NCBI GenBank assembly: GCA_014193315.1
Contig: BJHS01000011.1
Location: 1-64,000, forward strand
Direction: 5' to 3'
DNA from: Verrucomicrobiota bacterium
Lineage (GTDB): Bacteria > Verrucomicrobiota > Verrucomicrobiia > Opitutales > UBA953
Length of the DNA: 64,000 nucleotides
Shown here in pieces: positions 42,729 to 52,362 of the stretch (positions within the stretch are counted from its first letter, which is position 1; each line of letters opens with the position of its first letter). The notes beneath the pieces are model-generated. The model saw only the letters and a list, made by a program, of their open reading frames with translations. It searched no databases and had not been told where the DNA came from. Made by a program: the position numbers and the translations under genes.

Positions 42729-42787
42729 TAGGGACGAGCGTCCCTGCTCGTCCGCCCCACGCACTGCCCCTGACCCTGTCCCTGACC
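42729..42787. repeat. 26-bp hairpin repeat copy 2 followed by a hexamer array
   Basis: Positions 42729-42754 repeat 4478-4503 at 23 of 26 bases and hold the stem GGACGAGC/GCTCGTCC. Positions 42764-42787 are four hexamers: CTGCCC, CTGACC, CTGTCC, CTGACC. The block lies between glnS and tRNA-Ser; no gene is seen. Confidence 0.65.
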
Positions 42788-42872
42788 CTTTCATGGGCCT
42801 TTCGTGCGTCCTTTCTTCTCCCTTGACCCACCCCCCTCCCTGCCTTTGATGCACCTTCTAGCTGGTCAACAA

Positions 42873-42960
<88 letters not shown>

Positions 42961-43048
42961 GCTGAGTCTAAGTCGATAATCATGAACGGGATATCGCCCT
43001 TCTGACCTTATGCGGGCGGCGGAACTCTAACAAAAAGCCCAACAAAGG

Positions 43049-43408
43049 TCAGCGGCAGTCACTGGTGTTGTTACCACCCTCGAAAAGAATCACGGCCCGC
43101 GGCTTGAAGGCGATCGCGAGGTTATCGATGAAGTACTCCTCGGCCTGCGTCATGCGGCTGCCCCCGATGCCGTAGTTATGGACCGTCAAGGGGGCGAGAT
43201 CATCCTGCACACCCTTCCACAACTGCATGTGCGAGCTACCGATGCAGATTACCGCACCCGGCGCGGGCGGATCCTTCCGTGCGGCGGCGAGGGTCTTCTG
43301 GTACAGGGCCAGGACCTTCGCGGAGGTGGATTTATCCGTCAGCACCTCGTCCGCGGCGAGGACGCCGACGACCGAAAGACCGAGGGCCAGGAGGTGGTGG
43401 CGGAACAT
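43049..43408 (-). pseudogene. Truncated SGNH/GDSL esterase
   Basis: 119 codons from ATG 43408 with signal peptide MFRHHLLALGLSVVGVLAAD. Block I (ICIGSSHMQLWKG) and block II (NYGIGGSRM) are intact. The sequence changes right after FEGGN, where related proteins continue as GGND..., and stops seven codons later (NTSDCR, stop). The block with the catalytic Asp-His pair and about half the domain are missing. Only 88 bp remain before tRNA-Ser, so the rest has been lost and not merely frameshifted. It is 5 bp downstream of the sulfatase gene and probably cotranscribed. Confidence 0.72.
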
Positions 43409-43413
43409 GGCGC

Positions 43414-44826
43414 TTACTTGCCCTCCTTGGCCTTCTTGCCCTTCTTCTCGTTGCCGGCGCTGCGACCTGAGCCGTCGCCCGACTCGTCCTTATGGCCGGC
43501 CGCGGGATTCAAGCCCGCCAGGGCGGCGGCCAGACGCTCGCGGGCGGCCAAGGCGGCCGGATCCTTGGTGTCGGCCGCGACGGCCAGCTCCTTGAACGGC
43601 GCATCCTTCATGTCATACAAAGTGCCGGTCTGGTCGAGCTTCCAGCCCGCCTCGCGGACATAGTAGTTGTTGCTCAACTGACAATAAGCCCAGGTCCGCG
43701 GCGACGTATCGGCGCCCTTGAGCTGGGAGACGAGGCTGCGACCATCGATCACGCGGCCGCCGGGCAGCGGCGCGCCGGCGACCTCGGCGAACGTCGGCAG
43801 GAGGTCGCTCGCGTCGGCGACGTTGGGGTTGACCTTGCCGGCCGGGGTGACGCCGGGCCAGGTGGCGAAGAACGGCACGAGGCCGCCGCCTTCCTTCATC
43901 GAGCCTTTTTCGCCCTCCAGGCGGCGGCCGCCGATGGTCGCGTCGGGCGCGTTCGGCTTGGCGCTGCCGTTATCCCCCATGAACACGATCAGCGTGTTGT
44001 CGCGCAGCTTGAGCCTGTCGAGCGCGGTCATCAGCTTGCCGACCAGCTTGTCCATGTAGCCGATGTTGTCCGCATAGTGACGCTTCCGCCGGGCCTCCTC
44101 GGTCTCGCCTTTCGGCGCGGGCGCGCTGTCCGGCGTCGGCAGGATCTCGCCGTGCACGTGCGACATCGAGTAATAAAGGAAGAACGGTCCTTGGCGATGA
44201 GCCTCCAGCCAGGCCGTGGCGTCCTTGTGCAGGAGATCCGGGATATACTCGTCGTCCTTCACCTTGATGGTCTTGCCGTCGATGACATAGCTGTCGGGGT
44301 CGCCGCGCACCTGCCCGCCCTCGGACATCGGCTTGGCGACCTTGCTGTTCCAGTACATGCCGCTCCCCTTGAAATGGAAGTCGTGGTCGAAACCCCACTC
44401 GGCCGGATCGCCCGAAGGCGAAAGCTGGCCCCACTTGCCGATCATGGCCGTGGCGTACCCCGCTTGCTTGAGCACCGTGGGGATCATCCGTTCGGCCCTC
44501 TCGCCGGTGCGGACGACGGTCTTGCAGGCGTCCTGGCTGACGGCGCCGGTGCGGAAAGCGTAGCGGCCGGTCAGAATCAACGCCCGCGACGGACCGCAGA
44601 GCGGCACGGTGTAGAAGCGGGTGAAACGCACGCCGGCCTTGGCCAACGCATCGATGTTCGGGGTCTTGTAGCGGTCGGAACCATTGCAGCCCAGTTCGGC
44701 GAAGCCCAGGTCGTCGGCCAAGATGAAGATGATGTTCGGCTTCGCGGCCGGCGTCGCTTGCGCGGCACCGCATGCGGCGCCGAGACCGAGCAAGGCAAAG
44801 ACGAAGAGGAGGTGGCGGGCTTTCAT
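43414..44826 (-). CDS. Secreted sulfatase (arylsulfatase A family)
   Basis: 470 residues with signal peptide MKARHLLFVFALLGLGAACGA. The metal-binding start NIIFILADDLG and the sulfatase signature PLCGPSRALILTGRY are present. Cys77 in CxPSR is the residue turned into formylglycine. MGDNGS supplies later metal ligands. The C-terminal 60 residues are a charged Ala/Gly/Lys tail (GNEKKGKKAKEGK). It removes sulfate esters, probably from an algal or host glycan. A formylglycine-generating enzyme is not in the window. Divergent from the cytochrome gene. Confidence 0.93.
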   Translation of the reverse strand: MKARHLLFVFALLGLGAACGAAQATPAAKPNIIFILADDLGFAELGCNGSDRYKTPNIDALAKAGVRFTRFYTVPLCGPSRALILTGRYAFRTGAVSQDACKTVVRTGERAERMIPTVLKQAGYATAMIGKWGQLSPSGDPAEWGFDHDFHFKGSGMYWNSKVAKPMSEGGQVRGDPDSYVIDGKTIKVKDDEYIPDLLHKDATAWLEAHRQGPFFLYYSMSHVHGEILPTPDSAPAPKGETEEARRKRHYADNIGYMDKLVGKLMTALDRLKLRDNTLIVFMGDNGSAKPNAPDATIGGRRLEGEKGSMKEGGGLVPFFATWPGVTPAGKVNPNVADASDLLPTFAEVAGAPLPGGRVIDGRSLVSQLKGADTSPRTWAYCQLSNNYYVREAGWKLDQTGTLYDMKDAPFKELAVAADTKDPAALAARERLAAALAGLNPAAGHKDESGDGSGRSAGNEKKGKKAKEGK

Positions 44827-44957
44827 AAAAGGGTGGCTTCGGGGATAAAGGCGGGCTTCGGGGATTCAACCCCTCAAATGTCCGAAAAATGCGGAGAAAA
44901 TAACCGTCGAAGCAATAACCGCTCGCCACCCCTCAGGCCCGGGGCCCAAATGAGCCC
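44827..44957. promoter_or_regulatory. Divergent promoter region between sulfatase and cytochrome genes
   Basis: The 131-bp divergent spacer holds two direct copies of AATAACCG (44899-44906 and 44914-44921, 15 bp apart). On the sulfatase side it holds two copies of ATCCCCGAAGCC. Either pair could be regulator sites; this is only suggested by their position. Confidence 0.35.
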
Positions 44958-47663
44958 ATGACCTGTCCGGCCAACCCTGCCGACCGCCGCCCCCTTACCC
45001 GTCGACTCTTCGTTCTGGTACTGCTGGGACTGGCCGTCTCGGCCCCCGCCGAAGTGTCCCTGCCTGGCATCGCCCAGGCCAAGCTCGAGCCCGCCGCCAA
45101 AGGCCGTCTGTTACTCGAGGAACTGAACTGCGTGGCCTGCCACCGCTCAACCGACGAGGCCAAGGCTGCCTCGAAGCAGGCGCCGCGTCTCAGCGACGTG
45201 GCGAACCGGGTGAACCCGGGCTACCTCGCGCCGTTCATCCGCGACCCGCACGCGGTCAAACCCGGCACGACCATGCCGGCGCCGCTGGCCGGCCTGACCG
45301 CGGCCGAGCAGACGAGCGCAGCCGAAGAGATTTCCCAGTTCCTGCTTTCGACCCAGCCTTCCCGCTTCGCCCCGGAAGCGCCCGATGCCGTCGCCGCCGC
45401 CCAGGGCGAGAAACTCTTCCAGGCCCGCGGTTGCGCGGCGTGCCACTCACCCCGCGACCCCCAAGGCCGGGAGACGCTGGCGGCGACCTCCGTCCCCCTC
45501 GGGGCGCTGGAAGGAAAATACAGTTTCCGCAGTCTGGTGGACTTCCTTCGCCAGCCACACATCAGCCGCCCGTCGCTGCGCATGCCCGACCTCCGCCTGC
45601 CGGCCCGCGAACTGGAATGCATCGCCCACTACTTGCTTCGCGACACGGTGGTGCCAGGCCACCTTAATTACACGATGTATCGCGGCCAGGTCTGGGAAGG
45701 CATCGGCCACGAGGCGGTCGAACCGGAGCGCGCCGGCCTCACGGCGGACTTCACGCTGGCGAACCTGGACCGCATCCACCACCACCTCGCGGTGCGCTTC
45801 GAAGGCTGGATCAACCTCCCCGCGGCCGGCGATTACACCTTCTCCCTGAAAGCCAACGGGGCCACGCTGACGGTGGACGGCAAGGAAGTCGTGGCGCTGG
45901 CGCCCAAGGATCGCCGCGGACCTCAGGCGATCGAAGGCAAGGCCACCCTCGCGGCAGGTTGGCGCAAGCTGCGGCTGGATTATTACCACACGGGGCGGGA
46001 GCCCTCCCTTGCATTTAATCTTACCGGCCCCGGCTTCCCGCGCGGCCCCATCCCCTCGACGATGCTATCCGTATCCGACCGCCCCATCGCGCCGTTCCGC
46101 GCGCCGACGCTAGACCCGACGTTGGTCGCCCGCGGGCGTGAGCGTTTCGCCCAGCTGGGTTGCGCCCGTTGCCATGACGACCTGGGCGTGAATTCCCCCG
46201 AGGCGACCCCGCTCGCCAAACTGACCCCTGAGCAAGGCTGCTTAGCCACCACCCCCAGCCAAGGGGTGCGCTTCGACCTCTCCGTCGAACAGCGCGGCTG
46301 GATCATCGCGGCGCTCCGCGCCGGGCCCGCGACGGTGGCTTCGCCCGAGCAAACCCTGCACGCCGAGCTGGCGCGATTGAACTGCCTCGCTTGCCATGAG
46401 CGGCGCGAGCTCGGCGGGATCCCACCGACCCGCAACGCCCTCTTCACCGGGACCGCTCCCGCCCTCGGCGACCAAGGCCGCCTGCCCCCTCCGCTCTCGG
46501 ACGTCGGGGCCAAGCTCACCCCGGCCGCCCTGGAAGCCGCCTTACTCCAAGGCCACCGTCAGCGTCCGTACGTCGATGCGGCGATGCCGCAGTTCGGCGA
46601 GGCCAACGTGCGCCGCCTGATCGCGCTGTTCGCCGAAGTGGATCACCTCGAGACGGTCAAGCCGCCGACCATCGCGAACCTCCAGGAGTCGCGGAACGCC
46701 GGCTACGAGATGGTCGGTGCGAAGGGCTTCAGCTGCATCGCTTGCCATGATTTCAACGGGCAGAAATCCGCCGGAGCCGGGGCGCTCGACCTCGTCAACC
46801 TCACCCAGCGACTCCAGAAGAACTGGTTCCACCTCTACATGCGTTCGCCGCAACGCTTCCACCCGGGCATCATCATGCCAAACTACTGGCCCGGCGGGCA
46901 ATCGCTCCGACCCGATGTCCTGGGCGGCGACACGGACCAGCAGATCGAGGCCCTCTGGCGCTACCTCGAGACCGGCAAGCAAGCCAAGAACCCCGCGGGA
47001 CTTTCCCGCCAGTCCAAGGAGCTACGCGTCACGGACGTCGCCGAGATCGCCCGAGGCCGCAGCAGCATCGGCTACCGCGGCCTCGCCGTGGGCTACCCCG
47101 GCCGCATCAGCCTCGCCTTTGACACCGAAGAGATGGCGCTTCGCCAGCTCTGGAAGGGCGAGTTCGCCAACGTGGACCTAGGCTCCTTCCAGCCGCGGGC
47201 CCTGGACACGATGGCGTCCCTGCCGGCGGGCGTGCCGTTCCATCGACTGAAGTCGCTGGAAGACAACTGGCCGGCCAAAGGCAAGACCACCTTCGGCTTC
47301 CCGCAGAACCTCGGCTACCAATTCCGCGGCTACGACCTGGACGCGGCCCGGCGCCCCACCTTCCACTACGAGTACGGCGAGGTGAAGGTGGACGATCGCT
47401 TTGAAGACATGGTCGACGCGGCGGGCGCGGCCTTCTTCCGCCGGACCCTGCGCCTGACGGCGCCGGCGGGCACGACCCCCTTCACCTTCCGCGTCGCGGC
47501 CGGCACGAAGGTCAGCGCCACCGGCCCGCAGGCCTATGCGGCCGATAAATTAAGGGTGCGGCTCATCGCGTCACCCGCCGCCATCCTGCGCGAGGGCGAG
47601 TTATTGATCCCGCTCACGCTGCCCGCCGGCACCACCACCCTCACCCTCGACTACCAATGGTAA
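44958..47663 (+). CDS. PVC-type multiheme cytochrome c with PA14 domain
   Basis: 901 residues, N-terminal signal (about 13-31). Five CxxCH haem motifs are visible: CVACH at 58, CAACH at 159, CARCH at 402, CLACH at 476 and CIACH at 593. A PA14-like carbohydrate-binding domain lies between the second and third (about 240-365, VRFEGWINLPAAGDYTFSLKANGATLTVDGKEV). After about 680 comes a haem-free beta-rich C-terminal domain. Such proteins are hallmarks of Planctomycetes and Verrucomicrobiota and probably carry electrons from periplasmic sugar oxidation. The next gene, a propeller dehydrogenase-like protein, overlaps at TAATG, so the two are likely partners. Confidence 0.88.
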   Translation: MTCPANPADRRPLTRRLFVLVLLGLAVSAPAEVSLPGIAQAKLEPAAKGRLLLEELNCVACHRSTDEAKAASKQAPRLSDVANRVNPGYLAPFIRDPHAVKPGTTMPAPLAGLTAAEQTSAAEEISQFLLSTQPSRFAPEAPDAVAAAQGEKLFQARGCAACHSPRDPQGRETLAATSVPLGALEGKYSFRSLVDFLRQPHISRPSLRMPDLRLPARELECIAHYLLRDTVVPGHLNYTMYRGQVWEGIGHEAVEPERAGLTADFTLANLDRIHHHLAVRFEGWINLPAAGDYTFSLKANGATLTVDGKEVVALAPKDRRGPQAIEGKATLAAGWRKLRLDYYHTGREPSLAFNLTGPGFPRGPIPSTMLSVSDRPIAPFRAPTLDPTLVARGRERFAQLGCARCHDDLGVNSPEATPLAKLTPEQGCLATTPSQGVRFDLSVEQRGWIIAALRAGPATVASPEQTLHAELARLNCLACHERRELGGIPPTRNALFTGTAPALGDQGRLPPPLSDVGAKLTPAALEAALLQGHRQRPYVDAAMPQFGEANVRRLIALFAEVDHLETVKPPTIANLQESRNAGYEMVGAKGFSCIACHDFNGQKSAGAGALDLVNLTQRLQKNWFHLYMRSPQRFHPGIIMPNYWPGGQSLRPDVLGGDTDQQIEALWRYLETGKQAKNPAGLSRQSKELRVTDVAEIARGRSSIGYRGLAVGYPGRISLAFDTEEMALRQLWKGEFANVDLGSFQPRALDTMASLPAGVPFHRLKSLEDNWPAKGKTTFGFPQNLGYQFRGYDLDAARRPTFHYEYGEVKVDDRFEDMVDAAGAAFFRRTLRLTAPAGTTPFTFRVAAGTKVSATGPQAYAADKLRVRLIASPAAILREGELLIPLTLPAGTTTLTLDYQW

Positions 47664-49144
47664 TGCGCCGACTTTGCCTCGCCCTGGCGGCCTTCGCCCT
47701 CCCCCCCTCACTCCCCGCCGAGGACCTCGGTGCGATGTGGGGCACCGCCGCCGCGGAAGCGAAGTACTACCCGGTCGTGAACATCCCGATCCCGACCACC
47801 GTGCCGCTGCGACCGGGCGGCCTTGAGGTCCTGCCAGATGGCCGCCTCGCCGTCGGCACGCGTCGCGGTGACATCTACTTCGTGACCGGGGCGTTCGCGA
47901 CGCCCCCAAAGCCGGAATACCACCTGTTCGCGACGGGGCAGGACGAGATCTTCTCCCTGGCTTGGCGCGACGGGGCGATGATCTCGACGTCCTTCGGCGA
48001 AGTGACGCGCATCAGCGACCTCGACGGAGACGGCGTGGCTGATCGCTACGAGACGCTCTCGAACAATTGGGGCTACGCCGAAGGGCATGAGTTCGCCTTC
48101 GCGTCCAAGCCCGACGCGGAAGGCAATGTGTGGATCGCACTTGGCCTAAGCGGCTCCTACGAATCGCATAACCTCTTCCGCGGCTGGGCGGTGAAAGTCA
48201 CCCCGGACGGACGGATGATTCCGGTGTGCAGCGGCCTGCGCAGCCCCGGCGGCGTCGCCGCCAATGCCCAAGGCGCGATGTTCGTCATCGAGAGCCAAGG
48301 CCCGTGGAATGGCTGTTGCTCGCTCAAGCCCCTCAAGCCCGGAGCGTTCCTCGGACACCCGGCGAGCTACAACTGGTACCCCTACACCGCCGACCTCAAG
48401 GCCCCGGTGAAGCCGAACAGCAACTCTCGGCTGACCGTTGAGCGGGCCCGCGTCGCGGAGCTGGTCCCGCCGGCGGTCCGCTTCCCCTACATCAAGATGG
48501 GGCGTTCGATCTCGGGCTTCCGCCTCGACACCACCGGCGGCAAGTTCGGTCCGTTCTCGGGTCAGTTCTTCCTCGGTGACTACACCCTGAGTATCGTCCT
48601 CCGCGCCACGACCGAACAGGTCAACGGCGTCTGGCAGGGGGCCTGCTACCCGTTCCGCGAAGGCCTCGCCACCGGCCTGATGAACGTCGAGTTCTCCCCG
48701 CAAGGCCAGTTGGTCGTCGGGGGCTTCACGACGAACACCCAATGGCCCGTGCGCGGCACGGAGCCCTTCGCGCTGCAACGGCTCGACTGGAGCGGCCTCA
48801 CGCCATTCGAGGTGAAGGAAATCAATATCCGCCCCGATGGCTTCCTCCTGACCTTCACCCTGCCCGTCGATCCCGCGGTTGCGGCCGACCCGGCGAACTA
48901 TGCGGTCTCGACCTACACGCACATCTACCAGGGCGGCTACGGCAGCCCCGAGGTCGACCAGACCGAGCCGCGCGTCCTCAAGGCCGTGCCCTCCGCCGAC
49001 GGCCTCTCCGTCCGCCTGACGCTCGCGAAGATCGAGCTCGGCCATATCCATGAGTTCGACTTCGCCAAGGTCCGCGGCCGCGATGGCGCGCCGCTGCTGC
49101 ACACGAAGGCCTACTACACGGTCAACGAGATCCCGCCCAAATAA
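47663..49144 (+). CDS. PVC-type propeller protein, sorbosone-dehydrogenase-like
   Basis: 493 residues from the ATG in the TAATG overlap (another ATG at 47657 is in frame). Signal peptide MRRLCLALAAFALPPSLPAE. Repeated blades include GGLEVLPDGRLAVGTRRGDIYFV, EIFSLAWRDGAMI, ISDLDGDGVADRYETLSNNWGYAEGHEF (DLDGDG calcium loop), and LRSPGGVAANAQGAMFVIESQG. The C-terminal 110 residues form an Ig-like domain also seen at the end of the 55295 gene. It may be a PQQ-dependent sugar dehydrogenase or a binding propeller; cofactor residues could not be confirmed. Coupled to the cytochrome upstream. Confidence 0.8.
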   Translation: MRRLCLALAAFALPPSLPAEDLGAMWGTAAAEAKYYPVVNIPIPTTVPLRPGGLEVLPDGRLAVGTRRGDIYFVTGAFATPPKPEYHLFATGQDEIFSLAWRDGAMISTSFGEVTRISDLDGDGVADRYETLSNNWGYAEGHEFAFASKPDAEGNVWIALGLSGSYESHNLFRGWAVKVTPDGRMIPVCSGLRSPGGVAANAQGAMFVIESQGPWNGCCSLKPLKPGAFLGHPASYNWYPYTADLKAPVKPNSNSRLTVERARVAELVPPAVRFPYIKMGRSISGFRLDTTGGKFGPFSGQFFLGDYTLSIVLRATTEQVNGVWQGACYPFREGLATGLMNVEFSPQGQLVVGGFTTNTQWPVRGTEPFALQRLDWSGLTPFEVKEINIRPDGFLLTFTLPVDPAVAADPANYAVSTYTHIYQGGYGSPEVDQTEPRVLKAVPSADGLSVRLTLAKIELGHIHEFDFAKVRGRDGAPLLHTKAYYTVNEIPPK

Positions 49145-49153
49145 CCCCTCGAC

Positions 49154-50182
49154 ATGTTCCCTCGCAGCCTAGCCCTTATCCCCCTGCTCGCTCTCACGGT
49201 CTGCGCCCACCCCGTGCCGGACAACCCGCAATGGCTCACCTACGCGGGCGGCGAGGGCCCCGGTAAAGGCAAGCACATCGTGCTCATCGCCGCCGATCAG
49301 GAATACCGCAGCGAGCAGTCCATGCCGATGCTGGCGAAAGTACTCAGCACGCACCACGGGTTCGATTGCACGGTACTCTTCGCGGTGAACGACCAAGGTT
49401 TGGCCGACCCGACCATGCCGGTCTACCCAGAGAAAGGTAAGGAAAAGGAATTCAAGACGCACCACATTCCCGGGCTGGAGCACCTCGCCTCCGCCGACCA
49501 GGTCATCTTCTTCTGCCGGCTGCTGACGTTACCGATGTCCGAGCGCGAGCAGATCGTGAAGTACGTCGACTCCGGCAAGCCGTTCATCGCGCTGCGCACG
49601 GCGAACCACGGCTTCCACGCCGCCCTCCCCTATAAGATCGATGGCAAGCAGGTGAACTGGGGCGAGGACATGCTCGGCGGCAGCTTCCGTGGGCACCATG
49701 GCCGCTACCATGCCGACTCGACCCGGGGCATCTTCGTCGAGGCGCAGAAGGAGCACCCGATCCTCCGCGGCGTCACCGACGTCTGGGGCAACTCCGACGT
49801 CTACCGTACTTACAAAGAAGGCGGGAGCCTGCCCGCCGGGTGCACCGCGCTCGTCTGGGGACAGCCGCTCATGGGCCGGCAGCACGACGACCCGCCGAAC
49901 CCCAAGCTGGAGCCGCTCCCGGTGGCTTGGTTCAAGACTTGGCACACCAGCGGCGGGCTCGATGCGCGCGTCTTCCAATGCACGATGGGGAGCGGCGACG
50001 ACTTCCGCAGCGCCGGCCTGCGCCGCCTGGTGATCAACGCCGCCTATTGGGGCATGGGGATGGAGTCCGTGATTTCCCCCACGCGCTCGGTCGAGACCGT
50101 CGGCCCCTACGAACCGCTGCGCACCGGGTTTGATTACCAGCGGCTCGGCGTCACACCCAAGCCGGTGTCGGCCTACCGGTAA
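49154..50182 (+). CDS. Secreted ThuA-domain protein
   Basis: 342 residues with signal peptide MFPRSLALIPLLALTVCA. The ThuA-like (class I glutamine amidotransferase-like) fold is shown by HIVLIAADQEYRSEQSMPMLAKVL, DQVIFFCRLLTLPMSEREQIVKYVDSGKPFIALRTANHGF, and the late RVFQCTMGSGDDFRSAGLRRLVINAAYWGMG. ThuA proteins take part in trehalose and other disaccharide breakdown in rhizobia. In PVC bacteria they travel with propeller and cytochrome genes as here. It follows the propeller gene by 9 bp and is part of the same operon. Confidence 0.87.
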   Translation: MFPRSLALIPLLALTVCAHPVPDNPQWLTYAGGEGPGKGKHIVLIAADQEYRSEQSMPMLAKVLSTHHGFDCTVLFAVNDQGLADPTMPVYPEKGKEKEFKTHHIPGLEHLASADQVIFFCRLLTLPMSEREQIVKYVDSGKPFIALRTANHGFHAALPYKIDGKQVNWGEDMLGGSFRGHHGRYHADSTRGIFVEAQKEHPILRGVTDVWGNSDVYRTYKEGGSLPAGCTALVWGQPLMGRQHDDPPNPKLEPLPVAWFKTWHTSGGLDARVFQCTMGSGDDFRSAGLRRLVINAAYWGMGMESVISPTRSVETVGPYEPLRTGFDYQRLGVTPKPVSAYR

Positions 50183-50199
50183 GCAGCCCGGGATCCCCC

Positions 50200-50218
50200 A
50201 GGTTTATTTTATAAACCT
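50200..50218. promoter_or_regulatory. AT-rich 19-bp palindrome upstream of the 50255 gene
   Basis: AGGTTTAT and ATAAACCT are perfect inverted 8-bp arms around TTT, in an otherwise GC-rich spacer 37 bp before the start of the next gene. It could be an operator or a weak hairpin; no T-tract follows. Confidence 0.4.
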
Positions 50219-50254
50219 TGTGTATGAATCCGTCGGGGGCACGGTCAGGGGCGT

Positions 50255-50752
50255 ATGCCTTTCCTCGCCTGGCTGGTCTTCGCCGCCCTTTCACCGAACC
50301 CGGCCCCCGCCGCCGCCGCCCCGGCGCCCAACCAAGGCAACTACGCGAGCTTCGTCGCTAGCCGCGCGGCGCTCCAGACGCGACACTCGACCACCCAAGC
50401 CAAAATCTACGCGGACCCGGCGAAGGCGCCTGACGTCGCCCACCGCGACATGGCCAAGATCATCGAAGAAACCGCCACGCTCAAGGCCGCGGTGACTCTC
50501 TTTGAGCGCGAACGGGCGCTCTACTGGAATAACCCCGGCTATTGGCGCAGCTACTGGGACCGCGGGCCTGGCGCCCATTTCATCGTGATGAAACTCTTGG
50601 CTAAACTCGACGCCCTCGCCGCCCTGCCGCCGACCGGCGACGCCCCCTACACCCGCGTGGACCTCAACACCGTCCAGAAGACGTTGGACGGTTGCCGAGA
50701 GGCGCTGGACCTCGACCGGCAACTGCAGCTCGCCGCCCAGTCGATCCGGTAG
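50255..50752 (+). CDS. Small secreted alpha-helical protein, unknown
   Basis: 165 residues with signal peptide MPFLAWLVFAALSPNPAPAAAA. The mature part looks alpha-helical (FVASRAALQTRHSTTQAKIYADPAKAP..., ETATLKAAVTLFERERALYWNNPGYWRSYWDRG) and aromatic-rich near the middle. No Cys and no enzyme motif. Family not recognised. It lies between the ThuA gene and a sulfatase on the same strand, behind an AT-rich palindrome, so it may be transcribed separately. Confidence 0.6.
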   Translation: MPFLAWLVFAALSPNPAPAAAAPAPNQGNYASFVASRAALQTRHSTTQAKIYADPAKAPDVAHRDMAKIIEETATLKAAVTLFERERALYWNNPGYWRSYWDRGPGAHFIVMKLLAKLDALAALPPTGDAPYTRVDLNTVQKTLDGCREALDLDRQLQLAAQSIR

Positions 50753-50843
50753 CGACCCGCCGCGACCGCGGCGAGAGCTGAGGGAAATCCCTTGTTTCGG
50801 ACGCTTTACAGAACAGGGAGCAGCCCTAGGGTGAGTCTACCCC

Positions 50844-52295
50844 ATGAGACCCGCCCAGCTCATCGCCTGGCTGATGTTCGGCCTGGCTGACCTTGCCGCC
50901 GCCGAGCCGACCAAGCCCAACATTCTCTTCCTCATCACCGACCAACACATGGCCGACGCCTTGAGTTGCGCGGGTAATCCCTACGTCAAGACGCCCAACC
51001 TCGACAAGTTAGCGGCCCGGGGGGTGCGCTTCACGCGAAACTATGTCGCCAACCCGCTCTGCGTCCCCTCGCGGGCCAGCCTCTTTTCCTCGCGCATGCC
51101 GCACGAGCTCGGCATCTACGGGAACACCCTCGGCACCGACCTGGCGGGCAAGGGCGTGCCGACCATGGGAGAGCTCATGCGCGCCGGAGGCTACGAGACG
51201 TACTACGCCGGCAAGTGGCATGTGCACGAAGCCTTCCCGGGCTACGCCACCGTCGCCAAGCGCCGGACCTTGCCCGGCTTCGAGCTGTTGCCCATGGAGG
51301 GCGGTAAGGACCCCCGGGCAGGCGACAAGAAGACCGAACAGAAGTCCCCGCAGTGCGACCCCTTTGTCGCGATGGCGGCCGTGAAATTCCTCGAAGCCAA
51401 ACACCCCAAGCCGTTCCTCCTGACGGTCTCATTACTCAACCCCCACGACATCTGCGAGTTCCCCTACTTTGAAGGTTTCAAGACGATGCTGCCAGCCGAT
51501 GAATCGGCGTTGCCCCCGCTCCGACCCAACGCGCAAGACACCACCGTGGTACCCTCCGTGCTGCATTCGGAGAAGGAAAACCGCGGGGCGTGGTCCTACG
51601 GGCGCTGGACCGAACGGCAGTGGCGCCAATACCAGTGGGTCTACTACCGACTCGTCGAGTCGTCCGACCGCCTCCTGGGACAGGTCATCGATGCGCTGGA
51701 GCGATCCGCATTCAAGGACAACACGCTCATCGTCTTCACCTCGGATCACGGCGAGATGCTGGGCTCCCACCGGCTCATCTCCAAAGAGAAGCTCTACGAG
51801 GAGTCCGCCAGCGTGCCGCTCATCTTCGCCCTGCCAGGCAAAACCGGCGCCGTGAACACGCGAAGCCTGACGAGCGGCCTCGACCTGATGCCGACCTTCC
51901 TCGACTTCGCCGGCGTGCCCCGGCCGGTGGAATTACGGGGGCACAGCCTCCGCCCGCTGCTCGAAGGCCAAGCCTACCAAGAGCCCGCCTTCGTCGCCGC
52001 CGAATCGTTCGACCCCGAGGCGCGCATGATCCGCACCAGCCGCTACAAGTACATTAAGTACACCTACGGCGAGAACACCGAGCAGTTCTTCGACCTCGAC
52101 CAGGACCCCCACGAACGGCGGAACCTGATCGCCCAACCCGAGCTGGTGGCGGAGATTGAACGTCACCGTGCGCTCCTCGCCAAGTGGATGGCCGACACCA
52201 AGGATGAATTCAAGAAGGGCTCCGAGACCCTCGCCCAAATCAAGGCACGCGAGGAATCGGACGAGGACGGTAAAGCCAAGGCCAAGAAAAAGTAG
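50844..52295 (+). CDS. Secreted sulfatase
   Basis: 483 residues with signal peptide MRPAQLIAWLMFGLADLAAA. The metal site start is NILFLITDQHMADALS (Asp33, Gln34, the DQ variant of choline-sulfatase/iduronate-sulfatase-like groups). The signature is PLCVPSRASLFSSRMP with Cys73 to be made formylglycine. FTSDHGEMLGSH supplies the second metal motif. EQFFDLDQDPHERRNL is the common C-terminal subdomain. The tail is Lys-rich. Its sequence style differs from the sulfatase at 43414, so a different sulfate position or sugar is likely. Confidence 0.93.
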   Translation: MRPAQLIAWLMFGLADLAAAEPTKPNILFLITDQHMADALSCAGNPYVKTPNLDKLAARGVRFTRNYVANPLCVPSRASLFSSRMPHELGIYGNTLGTDLAGKGVPTMGELMRAGGYETYYAGKWHVHEAFPGYATVAKRRTLPGFELLPMEGGKDPRAGDKKTEQKSPQCDPFVAMAAVKFLEAKHPKPFLLTVSLLNPHDICEFPYFEGFKTMLPADESALPPLRPNAQDTTVVPSVLHSEKENRGAWSYGRWTERQWRQYQWVYYRLVESSDRLLGQVIDALERSAFKDNTLIVFTSDHGEMLGSHRLISKEKLYEESASVPLIFALPGKTGAVNTRSLTSGLDLMPTFLDFAGVPRPVELRGHSLRPLLEGQAYQEPAFVAAESFDPEARMIRTSRYKYIKYTYGENTEQFFDLDQDPHERRNLIAQPELVAEIERHRALLAKWMADTKDEFKKGSETLAQIKAREESDEDGKAKAKKK

Positions 52296-52362
52296 GCCGG
52301 CCGGAGGCCCTCCGCGTGCGACGGCTTGCAGGCCACCGCTCCCTCGACACAGTGGCGGGCTC

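Noticed and set aside
43036-43050. GTTGGGC/GCCCAAC beside the truncated SGNH gene looks like an integron attC core site
   Set aside because: Only one half-site was found; no matching partner with complementary inner arms lies within 150 bp, and no integrase is in the window.
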